Shown: positions 24,707 through 32,607 of the stretch, one piece after another
How positions within the stretch are numbered: the first letter of the stretch is position 1
Layout: each line of letters opens with the position of its first letter
Assembly (NCBI RefSeq): GCF_014203425.1
Contig: NZ_JACHJC010000001.1
Location: 434,001 to 498,000, forward strand
Origin: Micromonospora echinospora
GTDB lineage: Bacteria > Actinomycetota > Actinomycetes > Mycobacteriales > Micromonosporaceae
Length of the DNA: 64,000 nt
Direction of reading: 5' to 3'
Position numbers and translations under genes: made by a program
The notes under the pieces: model-generated
The model's input: only the letters and a program-made list of their open reading frames with translations
Databases searched by the model: none
Told to the model about the DNA's origin: nothing

Positions 24707-26263
24707 ATGCCGGCCGATCGAGAGCCGCACAACGCCTTCGGGCAGCCGACCGGCCTGTGGCCGGGTCAGGACATTCCACGCCAGGCACGCGGACCGTCGC
24801 TGCCCTGGCCGGAGACCGAGGCCACCTCGTCTCCGCCACCACCGGCCCCGACCGGCGGTGACCTGCCCTGGCCGGAGCACGAGGTGCCCCACACCGGCCA
24901 CCAGGACGCCGCCTGGGCGCAGGACGAGCCGACGGTCCACGGTGGCGCCGACTGGGCGCCGCAGGCCGGACCGGCGGGGGACGGTCACGCCGACTGGGCG
25001 CCGCACGACGAGCCCGGCCGGCCCGGGCCCGGCGCGGCTGCGGGTGGCCCGGCGGGCGAGGCGGGATGGGGTGCGGGCGCGGCGGCGACCGCCACCCTGA
25101 CCGGACCGCCCCCGGTGGACGCCCCGCACGGGCCGGCCTCCGGTGGGCCCGGCCGGCCACCCGCTCCGCCGTTCGCCCCGGGGACGCCTCCGTCGCCCGG
25201 CGGCGCCCGGCGACGCTGGCGCGTGGCGGTCGCGGCGGCGCTGGCGCTGGCAGTGGCCGGCGGCGGGGTCGCGGTGGCCGCGCTGCGGCCCGACTCCGCG
25301 AACCCGCAGGCCGGTGAGGCGCCCGGAGCGCTCGGCCCGGCCTCGTCGATGGGACCGGGCGCGCCCGGGACATCCGGCGCCTCGCCGAGCGCCGACCAGG
25401 GCCTCGGCGGCAAGCCCTCGGCACGCCCGTCGGCCTCCGAGAGCGCCGGCCCGGGCTTCGCCGGTACGCGACTGACGCTGCCCGGCGCCTCGATCGGCGT
25501 GCAGAACGGGGAGACCTTCGGTCAGGCGCTGGCCCGCTCCGACCGGACGTTCGGCAAGCTGCGGATGGCCCGGATCTTCTTCCCCGGCCTGCCGCCGGCC
25601 TGGTCAGGCAGCCGGGCGGACGTGGTGGACCGGACCGTTGTGGTGTCCTTCAAGGCGGCGCCGCAGGAGATCAACACCGGCAAGTTCGACTCCCGCCTGA
25701 CCTCCTGGTTCGCCTCGATCCCGCGCGAGCACAACGTCTACTGGTCGTACTTCCACGAGCCGGAGGACGACGTCGAGCGCGGCGCCTTCACCACCGAGGC
25801 GTACCGGACCGCGTGGAAGCGGGTGGCCGGCCTGGCCGGCCGGGCGAACAACCCCAAGCTGATCAACACGCTGATCCTGATGTGCTGGACGCTCGACCAG
25901 AAGTCCGGGCGCAGCTTCGACGCGTTCTACCCGGGCGGCGACGTGATCGAGGCGCTCGGCTGGGACTGCTACAACTGGGGCAAGAAGTGGAAGCGGTACG
26001 CCTCGCCGCAGGAGATCTACGGCCCGATGATCAGCAAGTCGAAGGCGCTGGGCAAGCCGTGGGGCGTCGCGGAGACCGGCAGTGACCTGGTGCCGGGTGA
26101 CCCGGGCGCCGGCCGGGCGGCCTGGATCCGGTCGATGACGAACTTCCTCAACGGCCAGCGGCCGGAGTTCGTGGCGTACTACAACCAGACCGTCAGCCAG
26201 GGCGACTTCCGGCTGCTCGACCAGCCGAGCATCCAGGCGTGGAAGTCCTTCTGCACGGCCTGA
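24707..26263 (+). CDS. Membrane-anchored GH26-like glycoside hydrolase
   Basis: A 518-residue type II membrane protein. A Pro/Gly/Ala-rich cytoplasmic region (1-165) contains repeated LPWPE and ADWAP-type motifs. One membrane segment (about 172-192), a Ser/Pro linker and an extracellular TIM-barrel-like domain (about 255-518) follow. The domain resembles GH26 hydrolases: a HEPEDD segment near 350 supplies the likely acid/base Glu and AETGSD near 453 the likely nucleophile. It probably trims or releases a cell-surface glycan. The ATG at 24707 follows GGGAGGG; an in-frame ATG at 24656 would add 17 residues. A second GH26-like gene lies at the other side of the locus (38832). Confidence 0.75.
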   Translation: MPADREPHNAFGQPTGLWPGQDIPRQARGPSLPWPETEATSSPPPPAPTGGDLPWPEHEVPHTGHQDAAWAQDEPTVHGGADWAPQAGPAGDGHADWAPHDEPGRPGPGAAAGGPAGEAGWGAGAAATATLTGPPPVDAPHGPASGGPGRPPAPPFAPGTPPSPGGARRRWRVAVAAALALAVAGGGVAVAALRPDSANPQAGEAPGALGPASSMGPGAPGTSGASPSADQGLGGKPSARPSASESAGPGFAGTRLTLPGASIGVQNGETFGQALARSDRTFGKLRMARIFFPGLPPAWSGSRADVVDRTVVVSFKAAPQEINTGKFDSRLTSWFASIPREHNVYWSYFHEPEDDVERGAFTTEAYRTAWKRVAGLAGRANNPKLINTLILMCWTLDQKSGRSFDAFYPGGDVIEALGWDCYNWGKKWKRYASPQEIYGPMISKSKALGKPWGVAETGSDLVPGDPGAGRAAWIRSMTNFLNGQRPEFVAYYNQTVSQGDFRLLDQPSIQAWKSFCTA

Positions 26264-26279
26264 TCGCAGCGGAACGACG

Positions 26280-26309
26280 ACGGGCGGGCGACCTCGGTCG
26301 CCCGCCCGT
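26280..26309. terminator. Bidirectional terminator hairpin
   Basis: Perfect 13-bp arms (ACGGGCGGGCGAC and complement) around CTCG, followed by TTT, between the convergent GH26-like gene and the GT2 gene that ends the leftward polysaccharide operon. Confidence 0.8.
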
Positions 26310-26321
26310 TTCGCGTACGCG

Positions 26322-27236
26322 TCAGATGCCCCGGCCGCGCTTGTGCAGCGTGCGCAGCACCCGGTCGGCCTGCACCGCCCGGCTCGCCACCGCCAGCGCC
26401 AGGTAGGCGCGCGGCTCCTTCGGGTTGCGGGCCAGCGTGCGCCGCGCCCAGCGGACCGCGTCCCGCCGGTTGCCCATGGCAGCCTGCGCGAACGCGATCT
26501 GCCCGGCCACCCGCGCCTCGCCGTGCGGCACGGTGGCGAACTCCGGGTAGCGGCGCAGCAGCCACTGCAACGCGGTCGAGATGGTCTCCCAGCGCTGCGC
26601 GAAGTAGGACCGCTTGTGCCAGCGGACCAGCACGTACGGGCTCTCCACGTTCACCAGCGGGGCGTACCGGGCGGCGCGCAGCAGGAACTCGTAGTCCTCC
26701 GCGTAGCTGCCCGGGATCTGCTCGTCGACCAGGCCGATCGCGTCGAGCAGCGCGGCCCGGCGGATCAGGAACGTGGACGGGTGCAGCTCGGTGAGCCGGT
26801 CGCGCAGCAGCGCCTCCAGCGAGATCCGCGCCCGGTCCAGCGAGCGGTCCACCGTACGGTCGTCGTAGCTGACCCGGATGCCGCAGCTCACCAGCGCGCC
26901 GTCCGGGTGCGCGTCGAGCGCCCCGAACTGGGCGGCGAGCTTGCCGGGCAGCCACTCGTCGTCGTCGTCGCAGAACGCCACCCAGTCGCCGACGGCCGCC
27001 TCGATGCCGGTGTTGCGCGCGCCGGCCAGCCCGGCGGTACGGGTGTTCGTGATCACCCGGACCCGGCGGTCACCCCGGTCGGTCTCCAGCGACCGGTCCG
27101 GCTCGGACTGGTCGTACACCACTATCGCCTCGATCAGGCCCGGATGCGCCTGGCTGAGGATCGCGTCGAGCGCCGCACGCAGCAGCTCCGGACGGTCTCG
27201 CGTCGGTACGACGACCGAGATGGTCGGCCCACTCAT
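26322..27236 (-). CDS. GT2 family glycosyltransferase
   Basis: A 304-residue GT-A glycosyltransferase opening with TISVVVPTRDRPELLRAAL, with the metal/nucleotide site DDDD at 90-93 (CDDDDEWLPG) and an EDYEF acceptor-side motif near 210. The C-terminal 60 residues are helical and repeat-like (RRDAVRWARRTLARNPKEPRA), as in TPR-type tails. It adds one sugar to a growing lipid-linked repeat unit on the cytosolic face. It is the last gene of the leftward operon; its ATG overlaps the sulfotransferase stop (ATGA), indicating translational coupling. The sugar specificity is unknown. Confidence 0.87.
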   Translation of the reverse strand: MSGPTISVVVPTRDRPELLRAALDAILSQAHPGLIEAIVVYDQSEPDRSLETDRGDRRVRVITNTRTAGLAGARNTGIEAAVGDWVAFCDDDDEWLPGKLAAQFGALDAHPDGALVSCGIRVSYDDRTVDRSLDRARISLEALLRDRLTELHPSTFLIRRAALLDAIGLVDEQIPGSYAEDYEFLLRAARYAPLVNVESPYVLVRWHKRSYFAQRWETISTALQWLLRRYPEFATVPHGEARVAGQIAFAQAAMGNRRDAVRWARRTLARNPKEPRAYLALAVASRAVQADRVLRTLHKRGRGI

Positions 27237-28231
27237 GCTCTCTCCACGGACTCGTCGGATCCCCGCTGGCCCAGATAGCCGTAGCGGACCCGCAGGGGAA
27301 GCGTGGCCAGGCTGACCACGGCACGACTGCGTCGCGGCAGGCGGTCCCGCCATGCCTCGTCGCGGCGCACTGTCAACGGCCCGCCGCTGAACCGCAACGG
27401 GTTGCCGGCGACGCTGTGCGCGCGGAACGGCGCGGCCGGCTCGCTCGCCACGTCGGCCGCTTCCGCCGAGAGGATCCGCAGCGCGGCCGGGTCGTCCGGC
27501 AGGCCGGCGAAGTCCCGCACCCGGCGTACGGTGCCGGCCGGGTCGGCGGTGAAGTCCTCGTACCGCAGCCGCAGCACCTTCGCCCGGGAGGCGAGCAGGT
27601 GGAACGCCGCGTTCTGCGCGGTCCACAGCTTGCTCACCTCGAACGGCGAGAAGGTCGGCATGAAGTCCTCGCCGTCGACCACCTCGGGACGGCGCACCTG
27701 CTTGCCCCACGAGTACGCCACCGCCCGGCTGTCCCGGACCAGGTGCAGCACCCGCAGGTCGAGCCCTTCGGCCCAGCGCAACGCGAACGCGAGCGATGCG
27801 TGCTTGCTGGAGTCGACCACCACCCGGGCGCCGGTCACCGCGAGCGCGGCCCGGTAGATCCGGGTGTACAGGTCGGCGTAGCGGCGCACGTCGGCGAGCT
27901 GCTCCGGCGGGAGCGCCTCCTTGGCGAGCCGGGGGATGTGCCGGGTCCGGTCGACCCGGTCCTTGAGCGCCAGCACGTCGTCCCGGTCGACGGCGTCCCA
28001 GCCGCCGAACGCCAGGTCGCCGACCTGCCGCCAGAACGGGCAGGCGGTGAACCGCTCACCGCAGCCGCACCGCTCGTCGGCCCCGAGCGCCCGCTCCCAC
28101 AGGTGCACGACCTCACCGACGGCGCACACGTCGCCACTCTGCGCAAGCAGCAGCTCCAGCAGCGTGGAGCCGCTGCGGCCGAGGCCGCCGACGAAGAGGA
28201 CCCGCGGCGGTGCCGGGTCCGGGCCGCTCAT
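27233..28231 (-). CDS. PAPS-dependent sulfotransferase (first of three)
   Basis: A 332-residue cytosolic sulfotransferase. The 5'-phosphosulfate loop is GLGRSGSTLL (16-25), and the 3'-phosphate site is LVRDSRAVAYS near residue 170, after VVDSSKHA. A CGCGERFTACPF segment near 55 is rich in Cys. Such enzymes move sulfate from PAPS to hydroxyl groups of sugars or small molecules. Start and stop overlap both neighbours by ATGA, fixing it inside an operon with three glycosyltransferase genes, so a glycan acceptor is likely. It belongs to a different subfamily from the two sulfotransferases on the rightward operon. Confidence 0.85.
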   Translation of the reverse strand: MSGPDPAPPRVLFVGGLGRSGSTLLELLLAQSGDVCAVGEVVHLWERALGADERCGCGERFTACPFWRQVGDLAFGGWDAVDRDDVLALKDRVDRTRHIPRLAKEALPPEQLADVRRYADLYTRIYRAALAVTGARVVVDSSKHASLAFALRWAEGLDLRVLHLVRDSRAVAYSWGKQVRRPEVVDGEDFMPTFSPFEVSKLWTAQNAAFHLLASRAKVLRLRYEDFTADPAGTVRRVRDFAGLPDDPAALRILSAEAADVASEPAAPFRAHSVAGNPLRFSGGPLTVRRDEAWRDRLPRRSRAVVSLATLPLRVRYGYLGQRGSDESVERA

Positions 28232-28806
28232 CCGCGCCGCCCGACGGTCCGCTGCCGTACCCGGCTGGCCACCAGGCCGTCGATCACCGCGCCGACCCGG
28301 GCGACCGCCTCGGCACGCGGGTCGGGGCGGCCCGGGTCGGCGGCCAGCACGAACCGCTCCGGGTCGGCCAGGCCCTCGTCCAGCGCGGCGACCAGCTCGG
28401 CCTCGGACTCGCACAGCCGCACCATGCCGGCCGCGCCCAGGCGGCGGGAGAACAACTGCTGGTGGTTGTCGACGTGCTCGTCGTGCGCCGGGTCGCGGGG
28501 CACCACGATCGGCAGGTGGCCGGTGCGCCGGGCCTCGGTGATGGTGGCCGGGCCGCCGTGGCTGACCACGAGCGTGGACTCCGCCATCGCCCGCTGGAGT
28601 TCCTCGTGGCCGAGGAACGGGGTGGCCTCGGGCAGGGCCGGGGTGCGGCTGTGCCCGTACTGGAGGACCAGCCGGACCTCGGGCCGGGCGGCGTGCCAGC
28701 GTTCCAGCCAGCCGACCAGCCGGTCGAAGCGGTGCACGTCGGTGCCGACCACGACCAGCACGAACGGCCTCGACCGCCGGTCCCTCTGCTGCGGAATGTG
28801 CGCCAT
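28228..28806 (-). CDS. Alg13/PssE-like glycosyltransferase subunit
   Basis: A 192-residue protein equivalent to the C-terminal, nucleotide-sugar-binding half of GT28 enzymes (MurG, Alg13, PssE). It has the motif SHGGPATITEARRTGHLPIVVPR (about 92-114), which binds UDP-sugar, and HVDNHQQLFSRRL. It should act with the Alg14-like subunit encoded immediately upstream, whose stop overlaps its start (ATGA). In rhizobial PssD/PssE and eukaryotic Alg14/Alg13 the pair adds the second sugar to a lipid-linked carrier. It was not extended upstream because the overlap defines the start well. Confidence 0.83.
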   Translation of the reverse strand: MAHIPQQRDRRSRPFVLVVVGTDVHRFDRLVGWLERWHAARPEVRLVLQYGHSRTPALPEATPFLGHEELQRAMAESTLVVSHGGPATITEARRTGHLPIVVPRDPAHDEHVDNHQQLFSRRLGAAGMVRLCESEAELVAALDEGLADPERFVLAADPGRPDPRAEAVARVGAVIDGLVASRVRQRTVGRRG

Positions 28807-29279
28807 CAGAGGAGGTTCCCCACGACAGTCGCCTCCGGGTACATCCGGCGCTGCTCCTCCCACTGCACGAGCATCGCGGAGAGGAAGGGCCGGCAGAGCC
28901 GGGCGGTGAGCGTCGCGCTGTCGATCCGGTCGTACACCTCGATGTAGACCGTCGGGATCTTGCGCATGCGGGCAGCCACCACGAACGGCAGGGCGACCCC
29001 GGCGCCGGTGGTGACGACCGCGTCGACCTGGCGCCGGCGGATGACCTTCAGCGCGAGGAACGCGTTGCGTACCAGGTTCTTGACGTTGCGTGTTGTGGGG
29101 TGGTGCGCCCAGACCACGTCCTCGCCGGCGAGCAGCGAGCGCGCGTCCGGGGTGTCGAAGGTTACCCATGCGCGGCGCCGGTCCCGGTACCACGGTTCCA
29201 GGGCCAGGAGCTGGGCCAGGTGCCCGCCACTGGACCCCACCAGCAGTACCTGCCCCGAGTCCTCGGTTGACCCGCTCAC
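28806..29279 (-). CDS. Alg14/PssD-like glycosyltransferase subunit
   Basis: A 157-residue protein equal to the N-terminal, membrane- and acceptor-binding half of GT28 enzymes. It carries GSSGGHLAQLLAL (15-27), the Gly-rich loop of MurG/Alg14, and a VVTTGAGVALPFVVAARM segment near 95-112 that in Alg14 contacts the membrane. It is the first gene of the leftward operon: GTG 29279, with GGGAGGA upstream. An inverted repeat (29305-29342) overlaps its promoter or leader. With the Alg13-like partner it should transfer the second sugar of the repeat unit. Confidence 0.83.
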   Translation of the reverse strand: MSGSTEDSGQVLLVGSSGGHLAQLLALEPWYRDRRRAWVTFDTPDARSLLAGEDVVWAHHPTTRNVKNLVRNAFLALKVIRRRQVDAVVTTGAGVALPFVVAARMRKIPTVYIEVYDRIDSATLTARLCRPFLSAMLVQWEEQRRMYPEATVVGNLL

Positions 29280-29779
29280 CACAAACGTCCTCCCGTACGC
29301 GGATGACGCGTCCGGATTTTGTGAATGCTCCTCGGACGCGTCCTGACAACCTACTGGCGCGCCCGTGGGCAACTGAAGGGGCCATTGGACGGATCCTGGC
29401 TCGCCGGTCGGCTCACCTAGCGATTCCCGTCAACGGGATGCGCGTCGACCGGCCATCGGGCAGGTCAGCCCGGCCGCGCCCGGACGACGGGCCGGGACAC
29501 CCGAACGAAGTGAGATGTGTCAGGATTCCGTCACCGCTCCGCACGAGAGCCGGCGACGACGTCGGCTTACCGGGGGCAAGTCGGGCCCGGCACCGGGAAA
29601 CCCGCCGAATGGTCAGCGCCGATCGGCCATTTCTACGCGGGCTGCCCACACCCGGGCAGGCTTACCGGAACGTGAGCAGACTTTCCCTCGTCGTTCGGAT
29701 CGGGGACACTCAAGGCCACGGTCAGGTCCAGCTGTGCCGTGGACTGCCCGGCTCGGTCGAAAGGGAGCGACAGACTCTG
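29280..29779. promoter_or_regulatory. Control region between two divergent polysaccharide operons
   Basis: 500 bp without a supported gene separate the leftward (Alg14/Alg13/sulfotransferase/GT2) and rightward (Wzz/Wzy/Wzx/sulfotransferase) operons. The region is relatively less GC-rich in places and long enough for complex control. The only strong structure seen is the inverted repeat at 29305-29342. A ribosome site AAGGGAG precedes the rightward ATG (29780) at 13 nt. No clear -35/-10 pair could be assigned. Confidence 0.55.
29305..29342. promoter_or_regulatory. Inverted repeat in the leader of the leftward operon
   Basis: GACGCGTCCG (29305-29314) and its exact complement CGGACGCGTC (29333-29342) flank an A/T-richer 18-nt loop. 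It lies 26-63 bp before the Alg14-like GTG and could be an operator or an mRNA leader hairpin. Confidence 0.45.
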
Positions 29780-31603
29780 ATGCCCTCACCCCATTTGGCC
29801 GAGAGCGACGCCGACGGTCTTGCCCTGATGGCCTACCTGGGCTGGCTGCGCCGCCGTTGGTGGATCCTGCTGCTCGCCGCGGTCCTCGGTCTGGGCGGAG
29901 GGCTGGCGCTGAGCCAGATCCAGGAGGCGCGCTACACCTCGACCACCTCGCTGCTGGTGCGCCCGCTCGGCTCGGGCGCGGAGAACAACCCCAACGCCAA
30001 GGTCAACCTGGACACCGAGGCACAGGTCGTCCGCTCCCTCGTGGTGGCCGAGCGGGCCAAGGCGCTGATGAAGGTCGACACCGGGGCCGACCAGCTCGTC
30101 AAGTCGGTGACCGTCAAGGTCCCGCCGAACAGCCAGATCCTCCAGGTGGCGTACGAGGCGAACAGCCCCGAGGGCGCCCAGTCGGGCTCGCACGCGTTCG
30201 CCCAGGCATACCTGGACCTGCGCAAGGCCACCGCTCAGAAGACGCTGGAGAACGAGACCAACGCGCTCAAGCAGCAGATCGCCGACCTGCAGAAGCAGTT
30301 GAGCGCGGTCGCCGGGCGGATCTCGGCCGCGCCGTCCAACTCGCCCGAGCGGGAGCGGGCCGACGCCGAGCGCCAGGTCATCACCAACCAGATCACCGGC
30401 CTGTACAACCGGCTCAACCCGCTGGCCTCGGCCGGCTCCGACCCCGGCGAGATCATTTCCGACGCCCGGCTGCCGGAGCGGCCCAGCTCGCCGAACCGCA
30501 CGCTGAACCTCGCCAGCGGCATGGGCGCGGGCCTGCTGCTCGGCATCGTGCTGGCGCTGGTGCTGGACCGGCTCGACACCCGGATCCGGCGTGGACGCGA
30601 CATCTCCGACCGGGTCGGCCTGCCGCTGCTCGTGGAACTGCCGTCGCGCGCGCCGTCGCTCGCAGTCCTGCCGGCCACCCACCGGGTCTCCCGCGAGCTG
30701 GGCCGGCTGCGCAACGTGCTGCTCTCCGCGGTGCCCGAAGCGGCACAGGGCGGGCGCGGGCGCCAACTGCTGCTCTGTGACGCCTCGGCCGGCACGGCCG
30801 CCGGGTTCGTCGCCGCCAACCTCGCCGCCTCGTACGCCCGTACCGGCCAGCAGGTCGCGCTGATCACCACGAAGCCCGACTCGGCGGTGGGCGCCATCAC
30901 CGGCGTCGCCGAGGGGCGGCACAGCCTCGCCTCGGTGCTGCGCCGCGACGTGCCCCCGCTCAAGGGGCTCGCGCCGGTGCCGGGGCTGGGCCAGCTCCGG
31001 GTGCTGGTGCCGGGCGACCTGGACGCCGAGGTCGAGCTGCCGGTCGCCGGGCTGCTGGAGATCCTGCACGAGCTGTCCGCGCGCTTCGACCACGTGCTGA
31101 TCGAGACCGCGCAACCCACGTTCGCCGTGGAGGCCCAGGCCCTGGGCCGGTACGTCGACGCGGTGATCATGGTGGCCGAGGCGGGCAAGACCCGCAGCGG
31201 CGAGATCACCGCCGCCCTCCAGCAGTTCGAGCAGGTGAACGCGCCGGTGATCGGCGCCGTGCTGGCTCCGCGCCTGCCCGACCCGCCCGCCGGCACCACC
31301 CGCCCGGCGACGTCCGGCGGGTCGAGCGCGCCGAGCGCGCCGGCGGCCCCGACCAACCGGCCCAAGCCCCGGCCCAGCCCCGGCCCGTCCGCCGAGTCGA
31401 CCATGGTGCTGCCGCGCATGCAGTCGTCCCGTCCCGCCCCGGCGAAGCCGGCCGCTCCGGCGCCGCAGATGCCCGGCAAGGCCACCCCGCCCGGTGCCCC
31501 GGGCAAGCCGGTGCCGCTCAACGGCACCGGCGGCACCTACCGCTCCCGGGGTGACGGCGACGGCCGCAGCTACGCCCTCGACTCCGGCGAGGACCTGGGG
31601 TGA
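29780..31603 (+). CDS. Wzz-type chain-length protein with degenerate BY-kinase-like domain
   Basis: A 607-residue polysaccharide co-polymerase. TM1 (28-47), a periplasmic-side Wzz domain with coiled coil (about 155-200), TM2 (about 243-262, preceded by a Pro-rich LPERPSSPNR motif) and a cytosolic MinD/BY-kinase-like domain (about 285-510) are visible. In that domain the P-loop position reads DASAGTAAGFVAANLA near 333-348, without the GK[S/T] needed for ATP binding, so kinase activity is doubtful. The last 95 residues are Pro/Ala/Ser-rich with only two Tyr, not the usual Tyr cluster. It should set polymer length with the Wzy-like protein. First gene of the rightward operon; it overlaps the next by 4 nt. 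Confidence 0.85.
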   Translation: MPSPHLAESDADGLALMAYLGWLRRRWWILLLAAVLGLGGGLALSQIQEARYTSTTSLLVRPLGSGAENNPNAKVNLDTEAQVVRSLVVAERAKALMKVDTGADQLVKSVTVKVPPNSQILQVAYEANSPEGAQSGSHAFAQAYLDLRKATAQKTLENETNALKQQIADLQKQLSAVAGRISAAPSNSPERERADAERQVITNQITGLYNRLNPLASAGSDPGEIISDARLPERPSSPNRTLNLASGMGAGLLLGIVLALVLDRLDTRIRRGRDISDRVGLPLLVELPSRAPSLAVLPATHRVSRELGRLRNVLLSAVPEAAQGGRGRQLLLCDASAGTAAGFVAANLAASYARTGQQVALITTKPDSAVGAITGVAEGRHSLASVLRRDVPPLKGLAPVPGLGQLRVLVPGDLDAEVELPVAGLLEILHELSARFDHVLIETAQPTFAVEAQALGRYVDAVIMVAEAGKTRSGEITAALQQFEQVNAPVIGAVLAPRLPDPPAGTTRPATSGGSSAPSAPAAPTNRPKPRPSPGPSAESTMVLPRMQSSRPAPAKPAAPAPQMPGKATPPGAPGKPVPLNGTGGTYRSRGDGDGRSYALDSGEDLG

Positions 31604-32607
31604 ACCGCCGGCAGATGCTCCGCGCCGCCATCGCCCCCGCCGTCGTCCTCGGCGTCGGGACCGGGTGCAGCGAGCCCGAGCCCAAGCCGGGCAAGGTCCA
31701 GGTGGTGGACCCGGGCGACGTCACCGCCTCGCCGCCCGCGGCCAGCGCCTCGCCGACCCTGCCCAAGGGCCCGCTGACCGGCGCTCCGGTCAGCACCCCG
31801 GCCGCGGCGACCCGCCAGGCGGTCGCGGTGCCGCTGCGGGTGAGCCCCGCGACCACACCGGCCGGCCTCGACGCCGCCGACCTGGTCTACGCCGAGTTCG
31901 CCGAGGCGGACACGCTGCACCTGACCGCGGTGTTCCACTCCAAGGACGCCACGAAGATCGGCCCGGTCACCGAGATCCGGCCGGTCGACATCCGGTCACT
32001 CACCGTGCTGCGCCCGTTCGTCGGCTACAACGGCGGCCCCACCGGCTTCCTCACCCAGTTCGAGAACTCCGACCTCGACGGCGTCACTCCCGACGACGAC
32101 AGCAAGGTGTTCTCCGGCGGCTACACGTCGACCGCAGCGCTGCTCAAGGCTGCCCCGAAGGGGGGCCAGCCGCCCACCCCGCCGCTCGACCACGCGACCG
32201 ACGGCGAGGCGCTCGCCGCCCGCGACCTCGCCCCCGCCACCGAACTCACCGTCTCCGTCGCCGGCGGTCCGCCGATGGTCTGGCGGTACGACCAGGCGAA
32301 GTCCGTCTGGGCCGGCAAGATCGGCAAGGTCACCGTGACCGCCGCCTCCGTCATCGTGCTGACGATGGAGTACCGCACGCTCGACGTACGCAACCCGTCC
32401 CCGCGCTCGTTGCCCTCGGCGAACGTCTTCGGTGAGGGCGCGGTACTCGCCGTGTCCGGGCCGAACAGCGCCAAGGGCCGGTGGCGCAAGCCCGGCCTGC
32501 CCCTGGTCTGCACGCTCGCCGACACCGGCGGCGACCTCCTGCATCCGCAGCCCGGCAACGCCTGGGTGATCTACGCGCCGACCACCGCCAAGGTCTCCGT
32601 GAAATGA
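31600..32607 (+). CDS. DUF3048 (YerB-like) exported protein
   Basis: A 335-residue protein with a twin-arginine signal (NRRQMLRAA) and Cys23 after VGTG, possibly lipidated although the lipobox is imperfect. The mature part holds the two DUF3048 domains (PLRVSPATTPAGLDAADLVYAEFAE; TRFLA-like centre VGYNGGPTGFLTQFENSD; C-terminal NAWVIYAPTTAKV). DUF3048 proteins are extracytoplasmic and of unknown biochemical function. Its place between the chain-length and polymerase genes, overlapping both by 4 nt, points to a role in export or attachment of the polysaccharide. Confidence 0.8.
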   Translation: MNRRQMLRAAIAPAVVLGVGTGCSEPEPKPGKVQVVDPGDVTASPPAASASPTLPKGPLTGAPVSTPAAATRQAVAVPLRVSPATTPAGLDAADLVYAEFAEADTLHLTAVFHSKDATKIGPVTEIRPVDIRSLTVLRPFVGYNGGPTGFLTQFENSDLDGVTPDDDSKVFSGGYTSTAALLKAAPKGGQPPTPPLDHATDGEALAARDLAPATELTVSVAGGPPMVWRYDQAKSVWAGKIGKVTVTAASVIVLTMEYRTLDVRNPSPRSLPSANVFGEGAVLAVSGPNSAKGRWRKPGLPLVCTLADTGGDLLHPQPGNAWVIYAPTTAKVSVK

